From assembly GCA_964629575.1 (NCBI GenBank), contig CAZVUM010000011.1, positions 23,587 to 87,586 of the forward strand: DNA of 64,000 nucleotides. The letters are read 5' to 3'. How positions within the stretch are numbered: the first letter of the stretch is position 1; every line of letters begins with the position of its first letter. A program made the translations under genes and the position numbers. This document shows positions 50,399 through 59,200 of the stretch, piece by piece. The notes under the pieces were generated by a model. The model saw nothing but the letters and a program-made list of their open reading frames with translations. It was not told the origin of the DNA and searched no databases. Source of the DNA: JAYPWI01 sp964629575. GTDB lineage: Bacteria; Actinomycetota; Acidimicrobiia; Acidimicrobiales; Poriferisodalaceae.

Positions 50399-51491
50399 TG
50401 CCCCCAACGGTCTGCCACGCTTTCTTCGCCGGGCCGCGTCTCGGGCGAAGCGGGCGGCGAGGACTCTGACCACGCTGTCTGCGGACCGCGGTTCGGAGCC
50501 CTCGGAGCTTCCGGAGGCACCGACCGGCGGCGAGTCAGAGACTCCGCCCGAACTCCCACCCGCGCCGGTGGCCATCACCGATGAGTTCGATGCGATCGAG
50601 GTGAAGAAGTGCCGCCGGGAGCTCGGCGTTGCCGTCCGGCCGATCGTGGAGGGCACCGACCCCTCAGCGATCGAGCCTGTCTGGCCGGCAACGCTGCCGA
50701 CCGGACACCTCGGCCAGCTCACCGCCGAGGTCCAGGAAGAACATCGTCGACGTTTCGAGCCCCTGACTGTCGAGCGCTGCCACTGGTACCACCAGGTGCC
50801 GGCCGCCGACGGGTCGCGACTCCCGGGCGCGTGGGACCTCAATGGAAGCGAGTCGGTGTATCTCGGTGGCGTCGATCTCGCAGGGCGGCGGGTGTTCGAG
50901 TTGGGGCCCGCGACCGGCCACCTCACGTGGTGGATGGAACGTGAGGGAGCCGACGTCGTCGCGTTCGAAGCCGGTCTCGACTGCCACAACGACCTGATCC
51001 CCTACGGACGTGAGGTCACCGAGGAGATCCGCGACTCGGCGATGCGTTTCATCTCCACAGTGCAACGCAGCTGGTGGTGGACGAAGGTCGAGCACGGGCT
51101 GCGAGCCAAGGTCGCCTACGGAACGGTGTACGACCTGCCCGACGATCTGGGCGAGTTCGACGTGTCGGTGCTGGGCGCTGTGCTTCTGCACCTGCGTGAT
51201 CCGTTCGGGGCGATGATGCAGGTGGCGTCGCGCACCACCGACACGATCGTCGTCACGGATCTCGAGCCGCCACGCCCGTGGGGTGACACCGAGATGCGTT
51301 TCAATCCCGTGGAGGGCGACCACAGCTCGTGGTGGACGATCACCCCGGGCGCCATGCGCCGCATGCTACGCAACGTCGGCTTCACCGAGCAGACCATCAC
51401 CCGCCATGTGCAGTGGCATCGCCCGAGCCATGTGTTGACGGCCGAGCCGATCGAGATGGCGATGTACACGATCGTCGCCCGCCGCCCGTAG
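50391..51491 (+). CDS. SAM-dependent methyltransferase
   Basis: 366 residues; ATG overlaps the PAC2 stop by eight bases. A basic, low-complexity head of about 65 residues precedes a domain with motif I RRVFELGPATGHLTWWM, an acidic VVAFEAGLD loop and VSVLGAVLLHLRDPFGAMM (motif IV-like). Resembles the DUF1698/tRNA-cmo5U-like class. Target not predictable. Confidence 0.8.
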   Translation: MNDAPNGLPRFLRRAASRAKRAARTLTTLSADRGSEPSELPEAPTGGESETPPELPPAPVAITDEFDAIEVKKCRRELGVAVRPIVEGTDPSAIEPVWPATLPTGHLGQLTAEVQEEHRRRFEPLTVERCHWYHQVPAADGSRLPGAWDLNGSESVYLGGVDLAGRRVFELGPATGHLTWWMEREGADVVAFEAGLDCHNDLIPYGREVTEEIRDSAMRFISTVQRSWWWTKVEHGLRAKVAYGTVYDLPDDLGEFDVSVLGAVLLHLRDPFGAMMQVASRTTDTIVVTDLEPPRPWGDTEMRFNPVEGDHSSWWTITPGAMRRMLRNVGFTEQTITRHVQWHRPSHVLTAEPIEMAMYTIVARRP

Positions 51492-51498
51492 GTCCCGC

Positions 51499-51742
51499 GC
51501 CGAGGACCCAGCGCAGGCAGCGATGAATCTGCCGAGCAGGGACCGCAGGCCCCCAGGGCCGAGGACCCAGCGCAGGCAGCGATGAATCTGCCGAGCAGGG
51601 ACCGCAGGCCCCNNNNNNNNNNNNNNNNNNNNNNNNNNNNNNNNNNNNNNNNNNNNNNNNNNNNNNNNNNNNNNNNNNNNNNNNNNNNNNNNNNNNNNNN
51701 NNNNNNNNNNNNCAGGGCCGAGGACCCAGCGCAGGCAGCGAT
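51499..51742. repeat. 59-bp tandem repeat with assembly gap
   Basis: CCGAGGACCCAGCGCAGGCA begins at 51500, 51559 and, after the gap, at 51718; the third copy is cut off after about 30 bases. The bases on each side of the gap join in phase with the repeat. The array begins eight bases after the methyltransferase stop and ends at the promoter of the next gene. Confidence 0.9.
51613..51712. other. Assembly gap (100 N)
   Basis: Default-length gap within the 59-bp array; the number of repeat units is unresolved. Confidence 0.98.
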
Positions 51743-51755
51743 TAGATTGCCTTGC

Positions 51756-52769
51756 ATGAAGGTTGATGGCGGAATTGGCGTTGACAGCGGTTTCGACGGG
51801 GTGATGGACAAGTCCCGCGAACAAGAGGAGATGGGGTACGACGGGCTCTGGGTGCCCGAGACCAAGCACGACCCGTTCACGATCCTGCCGTTGATGGCGA
51901 TCGCGACCGACCGGGTCGAGATCGGGACCAACATCGTGGTCGGGTTCGCCCGCAACCCGATGACCCTGGCGACCAGCGCGAACGACATCCAGCTTCTGTC
52001 CGAGGGGCGATTCATCCTCGGCCTCGGCAGCCAGATCAAGCCGCACATCACGAAGCGTTTCTCGATGGAGTGGTCGAAGCCGGCGGCGCGGATGCGGGAG
52101 ATGATCCTGGCGATTCGGGCGATCTGGCGGACGTGGGAGACCGGCGAGAAGCTCGATTTCCGCGGCGACTTCTACACGCACACGCTGATGACGCACTTCT
52201 TCGATCCGGGACCCAACCCGTTCGGCAGCCCCAAGGTCGCGCTGGCCGGTGTCGGTCCGCTCATGACCGAGGTGGCGGGCGAGACCGCCGACGTGTTCCT
52301 GTGTCACGGGTTCACGACGGAGAAGTACCTGCGCGAGGAGACCATCCCGGCGCTGGAGCGTGGCGCGGCGAAGGCCGGCCGTTCGATGGATGAGATCACG
52401 ATCTCGGGTCCGTCGTTCATCGCCACGGGCAACGACGAGAAGCAGCTCGAAGCGGCCAAGAGCGGTGTGAAGCAGCAGATTGCGTTCTACGGCAGCACCC
52501 CGGCGTACAAGCCGGTGTTCGACTGTCACGGGTGGGGCGAGCTGCAGCCCGAGCTCAACGGCCTGTCGAAGCAGGGCAAGTGGGTGGAGATGGGGAACCT
52601 GATCGAGGACGAGATCCTCGATGCGTTCTGTGTTGTCGCCGAGCCCGAGCGGGTCGCCAGCGAGCTGAAGCGTCGCTACGACGATGTGGTCGACCGGGTG
52701 AGCTTCTACGCGCCGTACAAGTCCGACGCCGAGCGGTGGCGCCCCGTGTTCGAGGAACTCAAGGCGTAG
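51756..52769 (+). CDS. LLM-class F420-dependent oxidoreductase
   Basis: 337 residues from the ATG at 51756; a start further up would lie in the repeat. EEMGYDGLWVPETKHDPF, NIVVGFARNPMTLATSANDIQLLSEGRFILGLGSQ and EMILAIRAIWRTWETGEKLDF are luciferase-like monooxygenase blocks of the F420 type common in actinobacteria. TAGATT (51743-51748) 13 bases before the ATG may be its -10 box. Confidence 0.9.
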   Translation: MKVDGGIGVDSGFDGVMDKSREQEEMGYDGLWVPETKHDPFTILPLMAIATDRVEIGTNIVVGFARNPMTLATSANDIQLLSEGRFILGLGSQIKPHITKRFSMEWSKPAARMREMILAIRAIWRTWETGEKLDFRGDFYTHTLMTHFFDPGPNPFGSPKVALAGVGPLMTEVAGETADVFLCHGFTTEKYLREETIPALERGAAKAGRSMDEITISGPSFIATGNDEKQLEAAKSGVKQQIAFYGSTPAYKPVFDCHGWGELQPELNGLSKQGKWVEMGNLIEDEILDAFCVVAEPERVASELKRRYDDVVDRVSFYAPYKSDAERWRPVFEELKA

Positions 52770-52772
52770 CCG

Positions 52773-53687
52773 GTGCTGCGCGAGCCCCTTGAGATTCGGG
52801 AAGTGGGGCCCCGCGACGGGCTCCAGAACGAGGAGACCATTCCGGTCGATCAGCGCGTCGCGCTGATCGACGCGCTGTCGGGGACCGGTCTTCGGGCGAT
52901 CGAGGCGGCGTCGTTCGTTCACCCGAAGGCCATCCCGCCGATGGCGGGATCGGGCGAGGTGATGGCGGCGATCGATCGTCACCCCGATGTGCGCTATCGG
53001 GTTCTCGTTCCCAACGAGCGCGGTGCGCACGACGCGCTGGCTGCTGGGGCTGACGAGATCGAAGTGGTGATGTCGATCTCGGAGACGCACAACCGCAAGA
53101 ACATCAAGATGTCGCCCGAGGACAGCGTGGATCAGATCGTCGCTCTGACCGAGTTGGCCCACAGCGAGGGAACTCCGGTCGAGGCGATCCTGTCGACGGC
53201 GTTCGGTTGCGCCTATGAGGGCGATGTCGATCCGGCGCGGGTCGCCCATTTCACCCGACGGGTCATCGACGAGGCAGGGGTCGAGGGTGTGTCGTTCGGC
53301 GATACGAGCGGCATGGCGTCACCGCGGGTGGTGAACGAGCTCCTCGATGCGCTCGAAGCGGCCGACGTCGACGTGAGCGAGATCGGGCTGCACTTTCACG
53401 ACACTCGCAACCTCGGGCTGGCGAACATCTTGACCGGCGTCGAGCGGGGCGTCCGCAAGTTCGACGCATCGATCGCCGGACTCGGCGGGTGTCCCTACTC
53501 CCCCGGCGCGACGGGAAATGTCGCGACCGAGGATGTGGTGCACATGCTCGAAGATCTCGGGTACGACACGGGCGTCGACCTGGAGTCGCTGATGTCGGCG
53601 GGCCGCCTCGCCGAAGAACTCGTGGGACGACAGCTGCCCTCTGCGGTTCTTCGAGCCGGCCCCCGAACCCGCACCGTCCCGGCCTGA
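52773..53687 (+). CDS. mvaB: Hydroxymethylglutaryl-CoA lyase
   Basis: 304 residues from GTG, three bases after the LLM stop. EVGPRDGLQNE (catalytic Arg and Asp), EAASFVHPKAIPPMAG, GVSFGDTSGMASP, HFHDTRNLGLANI and the signature GLGGCPYSPGATGNVATED are complete. Cleaves HMG-CoA to acetyl-CoA and acetoacetate, the last step of leucine breakdown; the other leucine genes are not here. Confidence 0.94.
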   Translation: MLREPLEIREVGPRDGLQNEETIPVDQRVALIDALSGTGLRAIEAASFVHPKAIPPMAGSGEVMAAIDRHPDVRYRVLVPNERGAHDALAAGADEIEVVMSISETHNRKNIKMSPEDSVDQIVALTELAHSEGTPVEAILSTAFGCAYEGDVDPARVAHFTRRVIDEAGVEGVSFGDTSGMASPRVVNELLDALEAADVDVSEIGLHFHDTRNLGLANILTGVERGVRKFDASIAGLGGCPYSPGATGNVATEDVVHMLEDLGYDTGVDLESLMSAGRLAEELVGRQLPSAVLRAGPRTRTVPA

Positions 53688-53693
53688 CCCCAA

Positions 53694-53737
53694 CTGCCAG
53701 CTCACAGGGACACCGCATTCGCCCTACAAGCTGGCAG
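53694..53737. terminator. Hairpin after the HMG-CoA lyase gene
   Basis: CTGCCAGCT (53694-53702) pairs with AGCTGGCAG (53729-53737), with AGGG/CCCT inside. It lacks a U tract. Confidence 0.5.
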
Positions 53738-53797
53738 AACGGAAATCCCCGGGTTGGGGGCAACGGCTCGGTACCGTCAGCCTCGGGCTGAGCTGGG

Positions 53798-54622
53798 GTG
53801 GAGGTCTTCGTGGACACCACTCTGGTCACAACGGACGCATCGTTTCCTGCGAAGCGGCGCTTCGACATCGACGAACCGGCGGCGGCTCGCCGCGTCGCGC
53901 ACGCGTGGCCGTGGGCTCTCGTCGGTGTCATCGCGATTCCGACGGCCTGGGTCGACCTCTACGTCGTCGCCCGCACGATCGACCGAACGTGGATGTGGGC
54001 CCTGGCCATCGCCGGGCAGTCCCTGGCCGTGTTCCTGGCGACGGCCTCGGTTCGCAGAGCGGCTGCGGGACGACTCTTCGAATCGAAAGCGGCCAACCGG
54101 AGAGCAGGGCATTTCCTCGGTGCGCTCCTTCTACTGCCTTACACAGTGTTCGCCGAGCAGCACCGAACCGCCCGCCTGGCCGCCCGTCGCGCCGACGGGT
54201 CGCCATGGGCACTCGACGGAACCGGCATGACCGGTCTCGCCATCGACGCCACGGCTCGCCGGGGCGGCGGGTATGAAGCGTGGCGAGAGTCCTTCAGGAT
54301 CCTGGCCGGCGAGACTCACGCCGAGACCCACTCCCCACAACAGATCCGTTCGGCCCTCGTGAGCGTCGTCTCGTGCGTGTGGATGCTGACCGTCGCGATC
54401 GTTGGGTTTCGCTTCTCCACTCAGGCGTGGGCGGCCGCCTGGCTGCTCCCCCTCGCGATCGGGACGACAACCGCCTTCGTCGTCGGACGCATCGGCAGGC
54501 CGAACCGCATCGCCGTGGATCGCCGGGCTGTCGCGTTCGAGGTCGTCGGACCCGGGCCCCTCCCCGAGATTCAGCCGATCAGCCCCCGCTCGCGCAGCTG
54601 GGCGATCTCGGCCGGCTCGTAG
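53798..54622 (+). CDS. Uncharacterised multi-pass membrane protein
   Basis: 274 residues from GTG. Helices near residues 38-58, 65-82, 105-120, 190-208 and 212-230. No family recognised. Its last 17 codons overlap the 3' end of the convergent CoA-transferase gene by 52 bases, and the last 20 residues look like out-of-frame sequence; a stop mutation nearer the true end may have been lost. Confidence 0.6.
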   Translation: MEVFVDTTLVTTDASFPAKRRFDIDEPAAARRVAHAWPWALVGVIAIPTAWVDLYVVARTIDRTWMWALAIAGQSLAVFLATASVRRAAAGRLFESKAANRRAGHFLGALLLLPYTVFAEQHRTARLAARRADGSPWALDGTGMTGLAIDATARRGGGYEAWRESFRILAGETHAETHSPQQIRSALVSVVSCVWMLTVAIVGFRFSTQAWAAAWLLPLAIGTTTAFVVGRIGRPNRIAVDRRAVAFEVVGPGPLPEIQPISPRSRSWAISAGS

Positions 54623-55770
54623 CCACCCACCTCCGCCAACACGCTGTCGGTGTGCTCACCCAGTCTGGGACCGAGTGTCTGGATCTCGCCCGCCGTCCGT
54701 GAGAAGTGTGGAACCGGAGCCGCCATCGGCACCTCGGCGGCGAGAACCTCGTCGTCGAAGCGTCGAATCATGTCCCGCGCCGCGAACTGTGGGTCGCCGA
54801 GCATGTCGGGAGCGGTGAAGATCCGCCCGTAGGGCACAGCGTGCTCGTCGAGCAGTGCCTCGAGCTCCACGACGGCCAGGCTCGACGTCCACCCCTCGAT
54901 GAGCTCGTCGAGTTCGGTCTGATTTGCACCCCTGGCCTCGTGCCGGGCGTACCGGGGGTCCGTCGCCAACTCTGGCCGCCCCATCGCCGAACAGAGTCGT
55001 TCGAAGATCGCATCGGCGTTGCCCGCGATGAGCACATCGGCGCCGTCGGCGGTCGCATAGACATTGGACGGCGCAACTCCCGGGAGCACCGACCCCGACC
55101 GCCCCCGCACGTGCCCGGCCAGCTCGTAGTCCACGACCGTGGATTCCATGAGGGCGAACACCGCCTCGTAGATGGCCACGTCGACCTCCTGCCCGCGGCC
55201 GGACACGTGACGCTCGTTGAGCGCGGCCATCGTCCCGACGACGGCGAAGAGGGACGCGATCGCATCACCGAGGCTGATGCCGGCCCGCGTGGACTGTCGG
55301 TCAGGCCAGCCGGTCGTGTGCCGGATGCCGCCCATTGCCTCACCGATCGACCCGAATCCCGGATCGGTCGCCCGCGGCCCTGTCTGGCCGAACCCCGACA
55401 CGTGCGTCATCACGAGACCCGGGTTGTCTGCGCTGAGGTCGTCGTAGCCGAGACCCCATGCCGCCAGACGCCCTGGTGTGAAGTTCTCCAGCACGACGTC
55501 GGATTGGCTCGCCAGGCGCCGAACGATGGCGCGGCCGTCGTCGGTTCGAAGATCGATGGTGATCGACTTCTTGTTGCGGGCGATGGCGGGCCACCAGTAG
55601 CTGTGGCCGGCCGCGTCGCACGTGCCCCACTTGCGCATCGGATCGCCCAGCCGTGGCGGCTCCACCTTGATCACCTCGGCCCCGTAGTCGCCGAGCAGCT
55701 GTCCGGCGAAGGGCCCAGCGATGAAACTTCCGAGCTCGAGAACGCGGACCCCTGCGAGAGGACCCGCCAC
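54571..55770 (-). CDS. CaiB/BaiF-type CoA-transferase
   Basis: 399 residues from the GTG at 55770, one base after the stop of the upstream gene. LAGVRVLELGSFIAGPFAGQLLGDYGAEVIKVEPP, NKKSITIDLRTDDGRAIVRRL and LVMTHVSGFGQTGPRATDPGF are the family's N-terminal blocks; GRGQEVDVAIYEAVFALM and PYGRIFTAPDMLGDPQFAARDM the later ones. Class III transferase moving CoA between acids; substrate open. Confidence 0.9.
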   Translation of the reverse strand: MAGPLAGVRVLELGSFIAGPFAGQLLGDYGAEVIKVEPPRLGDPMRKWGTCDAAGHSYWWPAIARNKKSITIDLRTDDGRAIVRRLASQSDVVLENFTPGRLAAWGLGYDDLSADNPGLVMTHVSGFGQTGPRATDPGFGSIGEAMGGIRHTTGWPDRQSTRAGISLGDAIASLFAVVGTMAALNERHVSGRGQEVDVAIYEAVFALMESTVVDYELAGHVRGRSGSVLPGVAPSNVYATADGADVLIAGNADAIFERLCSAMGRPELATDPRYARHEARGANQTELDELIEGWTSSLAVVELEALLDEHAVPYGRIFTAPDMLGDPQFAARDMIRRFDDEVLAAEVPMAAPVPHFSRTAGEIQTLGPRLGEHTDSVLAEVGGYEPAEIAQLRERGLIG

Positions 55771-55771
55771 G

Positions 55772-56149
55772 TCAGGCGGTCGAACCGAGCGGCGCGCAGT
55801 CCGAACCACAGTCCGCGGCCGACCCCTCGGGTGCAGGTGCGGGGCGGTGGAGGACACCCGACGTCGGGGTGACGACGAGCTCGTCGCCGTCCACGGCGCA
55901 CTCACCGTCGACGATCATCGAGTACCCGCCCTCCTCATGGGGCGGCCACAACACCGACATGGTCGGCCGATCAGCGACATTGCGGGCCGCAGTCCGGCTC
56001 GCGCCACACCGAAGGGCGCCGTCCTGCAGGGTGAAGGTCACGTGCGCAACGTGCGGGGTCGAATCGTCGCGCACCGTGAGGACATAGGCCGAGGCGCCGA
56101 ATCGTTCGAGCTCCGCGGCCAGCTGGCTGACATCGACAGGAATGCTCAT
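55772..56149 (-). CDS. PNPOx-fold flavin/F420-type protein
   Basis: 125 residues. A split-barrel pattern: YVLTVRDDSTPHVAHVTFTLQDGALRCGAS, RTAARNVADRPTMSVLW and GYSMIVDGECAVDGDELVVTP. Small members of this class bind FMN or F420. Probably translated together with the CoA-transferase. Confidence 0.78.
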   Translation of the reverse strand: MSIPVDVSQLAAELERFGASAYVLTVRDDSTPHVAHVTFTLQDGALRCGASRTAARNVADRPTMSVLWPPHEEGGYSMIVDGECAVDGDELVVTPTSGVLHRPAPAPEGSAADCGSDCAPLGSTA

Positions 56150-56200
56150 ACGCCGAGCCTACTGGCGGGCTCCCACTCCGCTGCCGCCCGGTGGAGGCGG

Positions 56201-59200
56201 TCAGTCCATGCGCCGCAACAGGCTCTCCAGCGCGCCCTGCAGGGTCGAGTCGAGCTGGCCCAGTGCGCTGGCGACCGGATCGGGTCCGTCGGGCTCCCGA
56301 CGAGCTGCGAACGCTGCAACGATCTGATCCCATCTCGCCCGTTCGTCCTCGGTGAGCACACCGCGGAGTTGGCGTAGCTTCAGCGTGTTCTCCTCCGCAC
56401 CCGCGGCGAGGGTCTGCGCCTCGCCGATGTAGTGGTCGTCGAGAAGGTCCTCCACCTCCTCGGAGGACATGACGGGGACGACCTTCTCGGCAAGGCGGTT
56501 CATGTTGCGGTACGAGCCCTGCAGCCGGAACGGCGGCTCGGTGCGATAGTCGTCGGCCGTCGCGGCAGACGCGATGTACTGCAGGTTGACGGCGAGCACC
56601 GCTTCCTGAATTCGCAGCAGATGGCCGACCACACGGGTGATCTGATCGATCTCGACGGCGGAGTACGGGTGCGACAACTCCTCCGGAGACACGGGCTCGC
56701 CTCGCGCCAGATCGACGAAACGCAGCAGGTCGCCGGGATCCCGACCGGCGAGCGGCGCGAGCACCGCGTTGGAGGTGAGCGCGTTCTGGAGATAGCTGAG
56801 AGCGAACTGCTCCTCCCGACCGCTGAGCACGTCGCCGAGATTCCACGTGTCGGCCCTGTTGGCCAACATGTCGGGGATCTGGAAGCTCTCGCCCGACTCG
56901 GTGTAGGGGTTTGCGGCCATCACCACGGCGAATCGCTTACCGCGTAGGTCGTAGGTGCGCGTGCGGCCGTTCCAGACGCCCTCGACTCTCCGCTGCCCGT
57001 CGGACAGGGAGATGAACTTCTGCAGAAGCTCGGGGTTCGTGTGCTGGATGTCGTCGAGATAGAGCAGAACGTTGTTGCCCATCTCGAAGGCGAAGTTGAT
57101 GCGCTCCACTTCCTGCCGCGCCGTTGCATCGGGGGCCTCGGCCGGATCGAGGGAGGTGACCTCAGTGCCGAGTGCCGGGCCGTTGACCTTCACGAACACG
57201 AGACCCAACCGATCGGCCACGTACTCCATCAGCGTCGTCTTGCCGTACCCGGGCGGCGAGATCAGAAGCAGCACGCCGGACTGATCGACCCGACTCCCGC
57301 CGACGGTCCCGAGTTGCTTGGCCAGGTTGTCGCCGATCAACGGGAGGTAGACCTCGTCGATGAGCCGGTTGCGCACGAATCCGCTCATTACGTTGGGAAC
57401 GAACTCCTCGAGCCGCAACCGCTCACGCTCTCGGGTGAGCAGCCCATGCCGGGCAGCCTGATAGGCCGCAAAGCCCGGCTGCACCTCGGCGGCGTGGGTG
57501 TGGACCCGATCGAGCAAGTCGTCGAGGCGGGTCACCAGCCGACCCTCGACGATGCGGTCGTGGTCCGACAGCAGGCCTTCGACCGTGATCGCGAGGTCGA
57601 TCTCGACAGGGCGACGTTCGACGTCTGCGACGATCGAGGCGGCGATCTCGGGTGCCTCGTCTGGCAGGAAGCCCTCCGCCGAGAGCCAGCCGCGGACCCA
57701 CCCATCCACCACCCGGTACCACCCGGCCTCGTCGTCGCCCAGGCTGCGCTGGGCGTCGAGGAACACGGATTCGTTACCGCTCGCGCTCAGCCAGTTGCGG
57801 AACGCGTGCAGGTGTTCGACCGAGGTGGTGCTGGTGGCGAAGGTGGGGACCTCCTCGGCGACCTCCATCGCGAGGTACCCGGCGACGCGGTCCGGATCGA
57901 CGGCGAGGTCCCACCCAGCGCAGAACTCGGCGACCGATGCGACCAACGTCGTCGAGAGTGCGTCGAATCCGCCGTCCTCCCGGAGCGACTCCCGCAGGGC
58001 AGCGGCCGCTCGGGCGGTCGCGTGGATACGACGTCGCTCCGCCTCGCTGAGCCCGTGCGCCCAAAACAGCTGGGCGGCCGATCGGACCGCTGCGAGGACC
58101 CGCAACAGGCCCGCATCGGAGAAGGTCCGAACCGCGGCCGCCAAGATCAGCGCCGCATCGGCATCGTGCACTCCGCGTTCGTACCCCTCCGCAAAACGGG
58201 TCTCGATCGCAGCGCGCACGACATCCACCAGGCGGTCGGTGGCCGCCGCCGAGAGATCGGCGAGCGAACCATCGGATTCGGCCCCGAGCAGAATGGTGCC
58301 GGCCAGATACTCGGCGCGGGAGAGATCCGGGGACTCCGAGCTGACCCGCATGTTCCAGTACGGCCGCGTCTTCTCGAACTCCGGATCCACGACCGGCTCG
58401 CGGTAGTCGGTGCCCACCAGGAGGAGATCTACCCCGTCACCAGAGGGCACGAGCGACGCCTCCAGTGCCTGGCTGTTGACGCTGAAGCGGTGGGCCCCGA
58501 ATCGGATGACATCGCCACCGTCCTCGAAGATGTCGAGCTGATCCCGCAACCCTCGCTGTGCCTGCTCACCTGCGGCGGACAAACGAAGCAGGATCTCATC
58601 GGCCCGCACGACCTCGCCGAGCTCCCGCAGTTCGGCGACGATCGAGCGCAGCCGTTCGATCATGGGGTCGCCGGCGAAGAACGCAGCCACCTCGGTGGGC
58701 TCGGAGAACGACGCCGCCCGCCGGGTCACCGTGGCGAGCACCCGGGTCGCAGCGTCATCGAGGCGTTCGGCAGTGCGAAGCCGACCGTCCACGAGCGCCT
58801 GCTTACGAGCCGCGAAAGCGTCGTAGACGTCGTCGCGCTTGTCGTGGATCTGCGAGGCAAACTCAGCGACGGCGCCGAATCGGCCCTCGAGGTTCTCCAG
58901 AGCCACCAGCATGCGACCGAGCTGCTCGTCGGCGGCTTCGGGAGACGCGGATTGGGCGAGTGCGCCGGCGACGCTCTGGGTCACCAGGCTGAACTCTGCG
59001 CCGAACTCCGCCCGACCCTCATGCTCGGCGAGCTCCGTGCGGCGTCGCTCCAGCAGGGCCCGCACCCGATTGGCGACGCCAACCACCTCACCGATTCGGC
59101 CGAGGATGCTGGTTCGGACCACCGGATCGGCCACGTCGAGGCCCGAAACGACATCCGACACGACGTCGAGCTCGCGTCCGAGCTCGTCGAGCTCGGCGCC

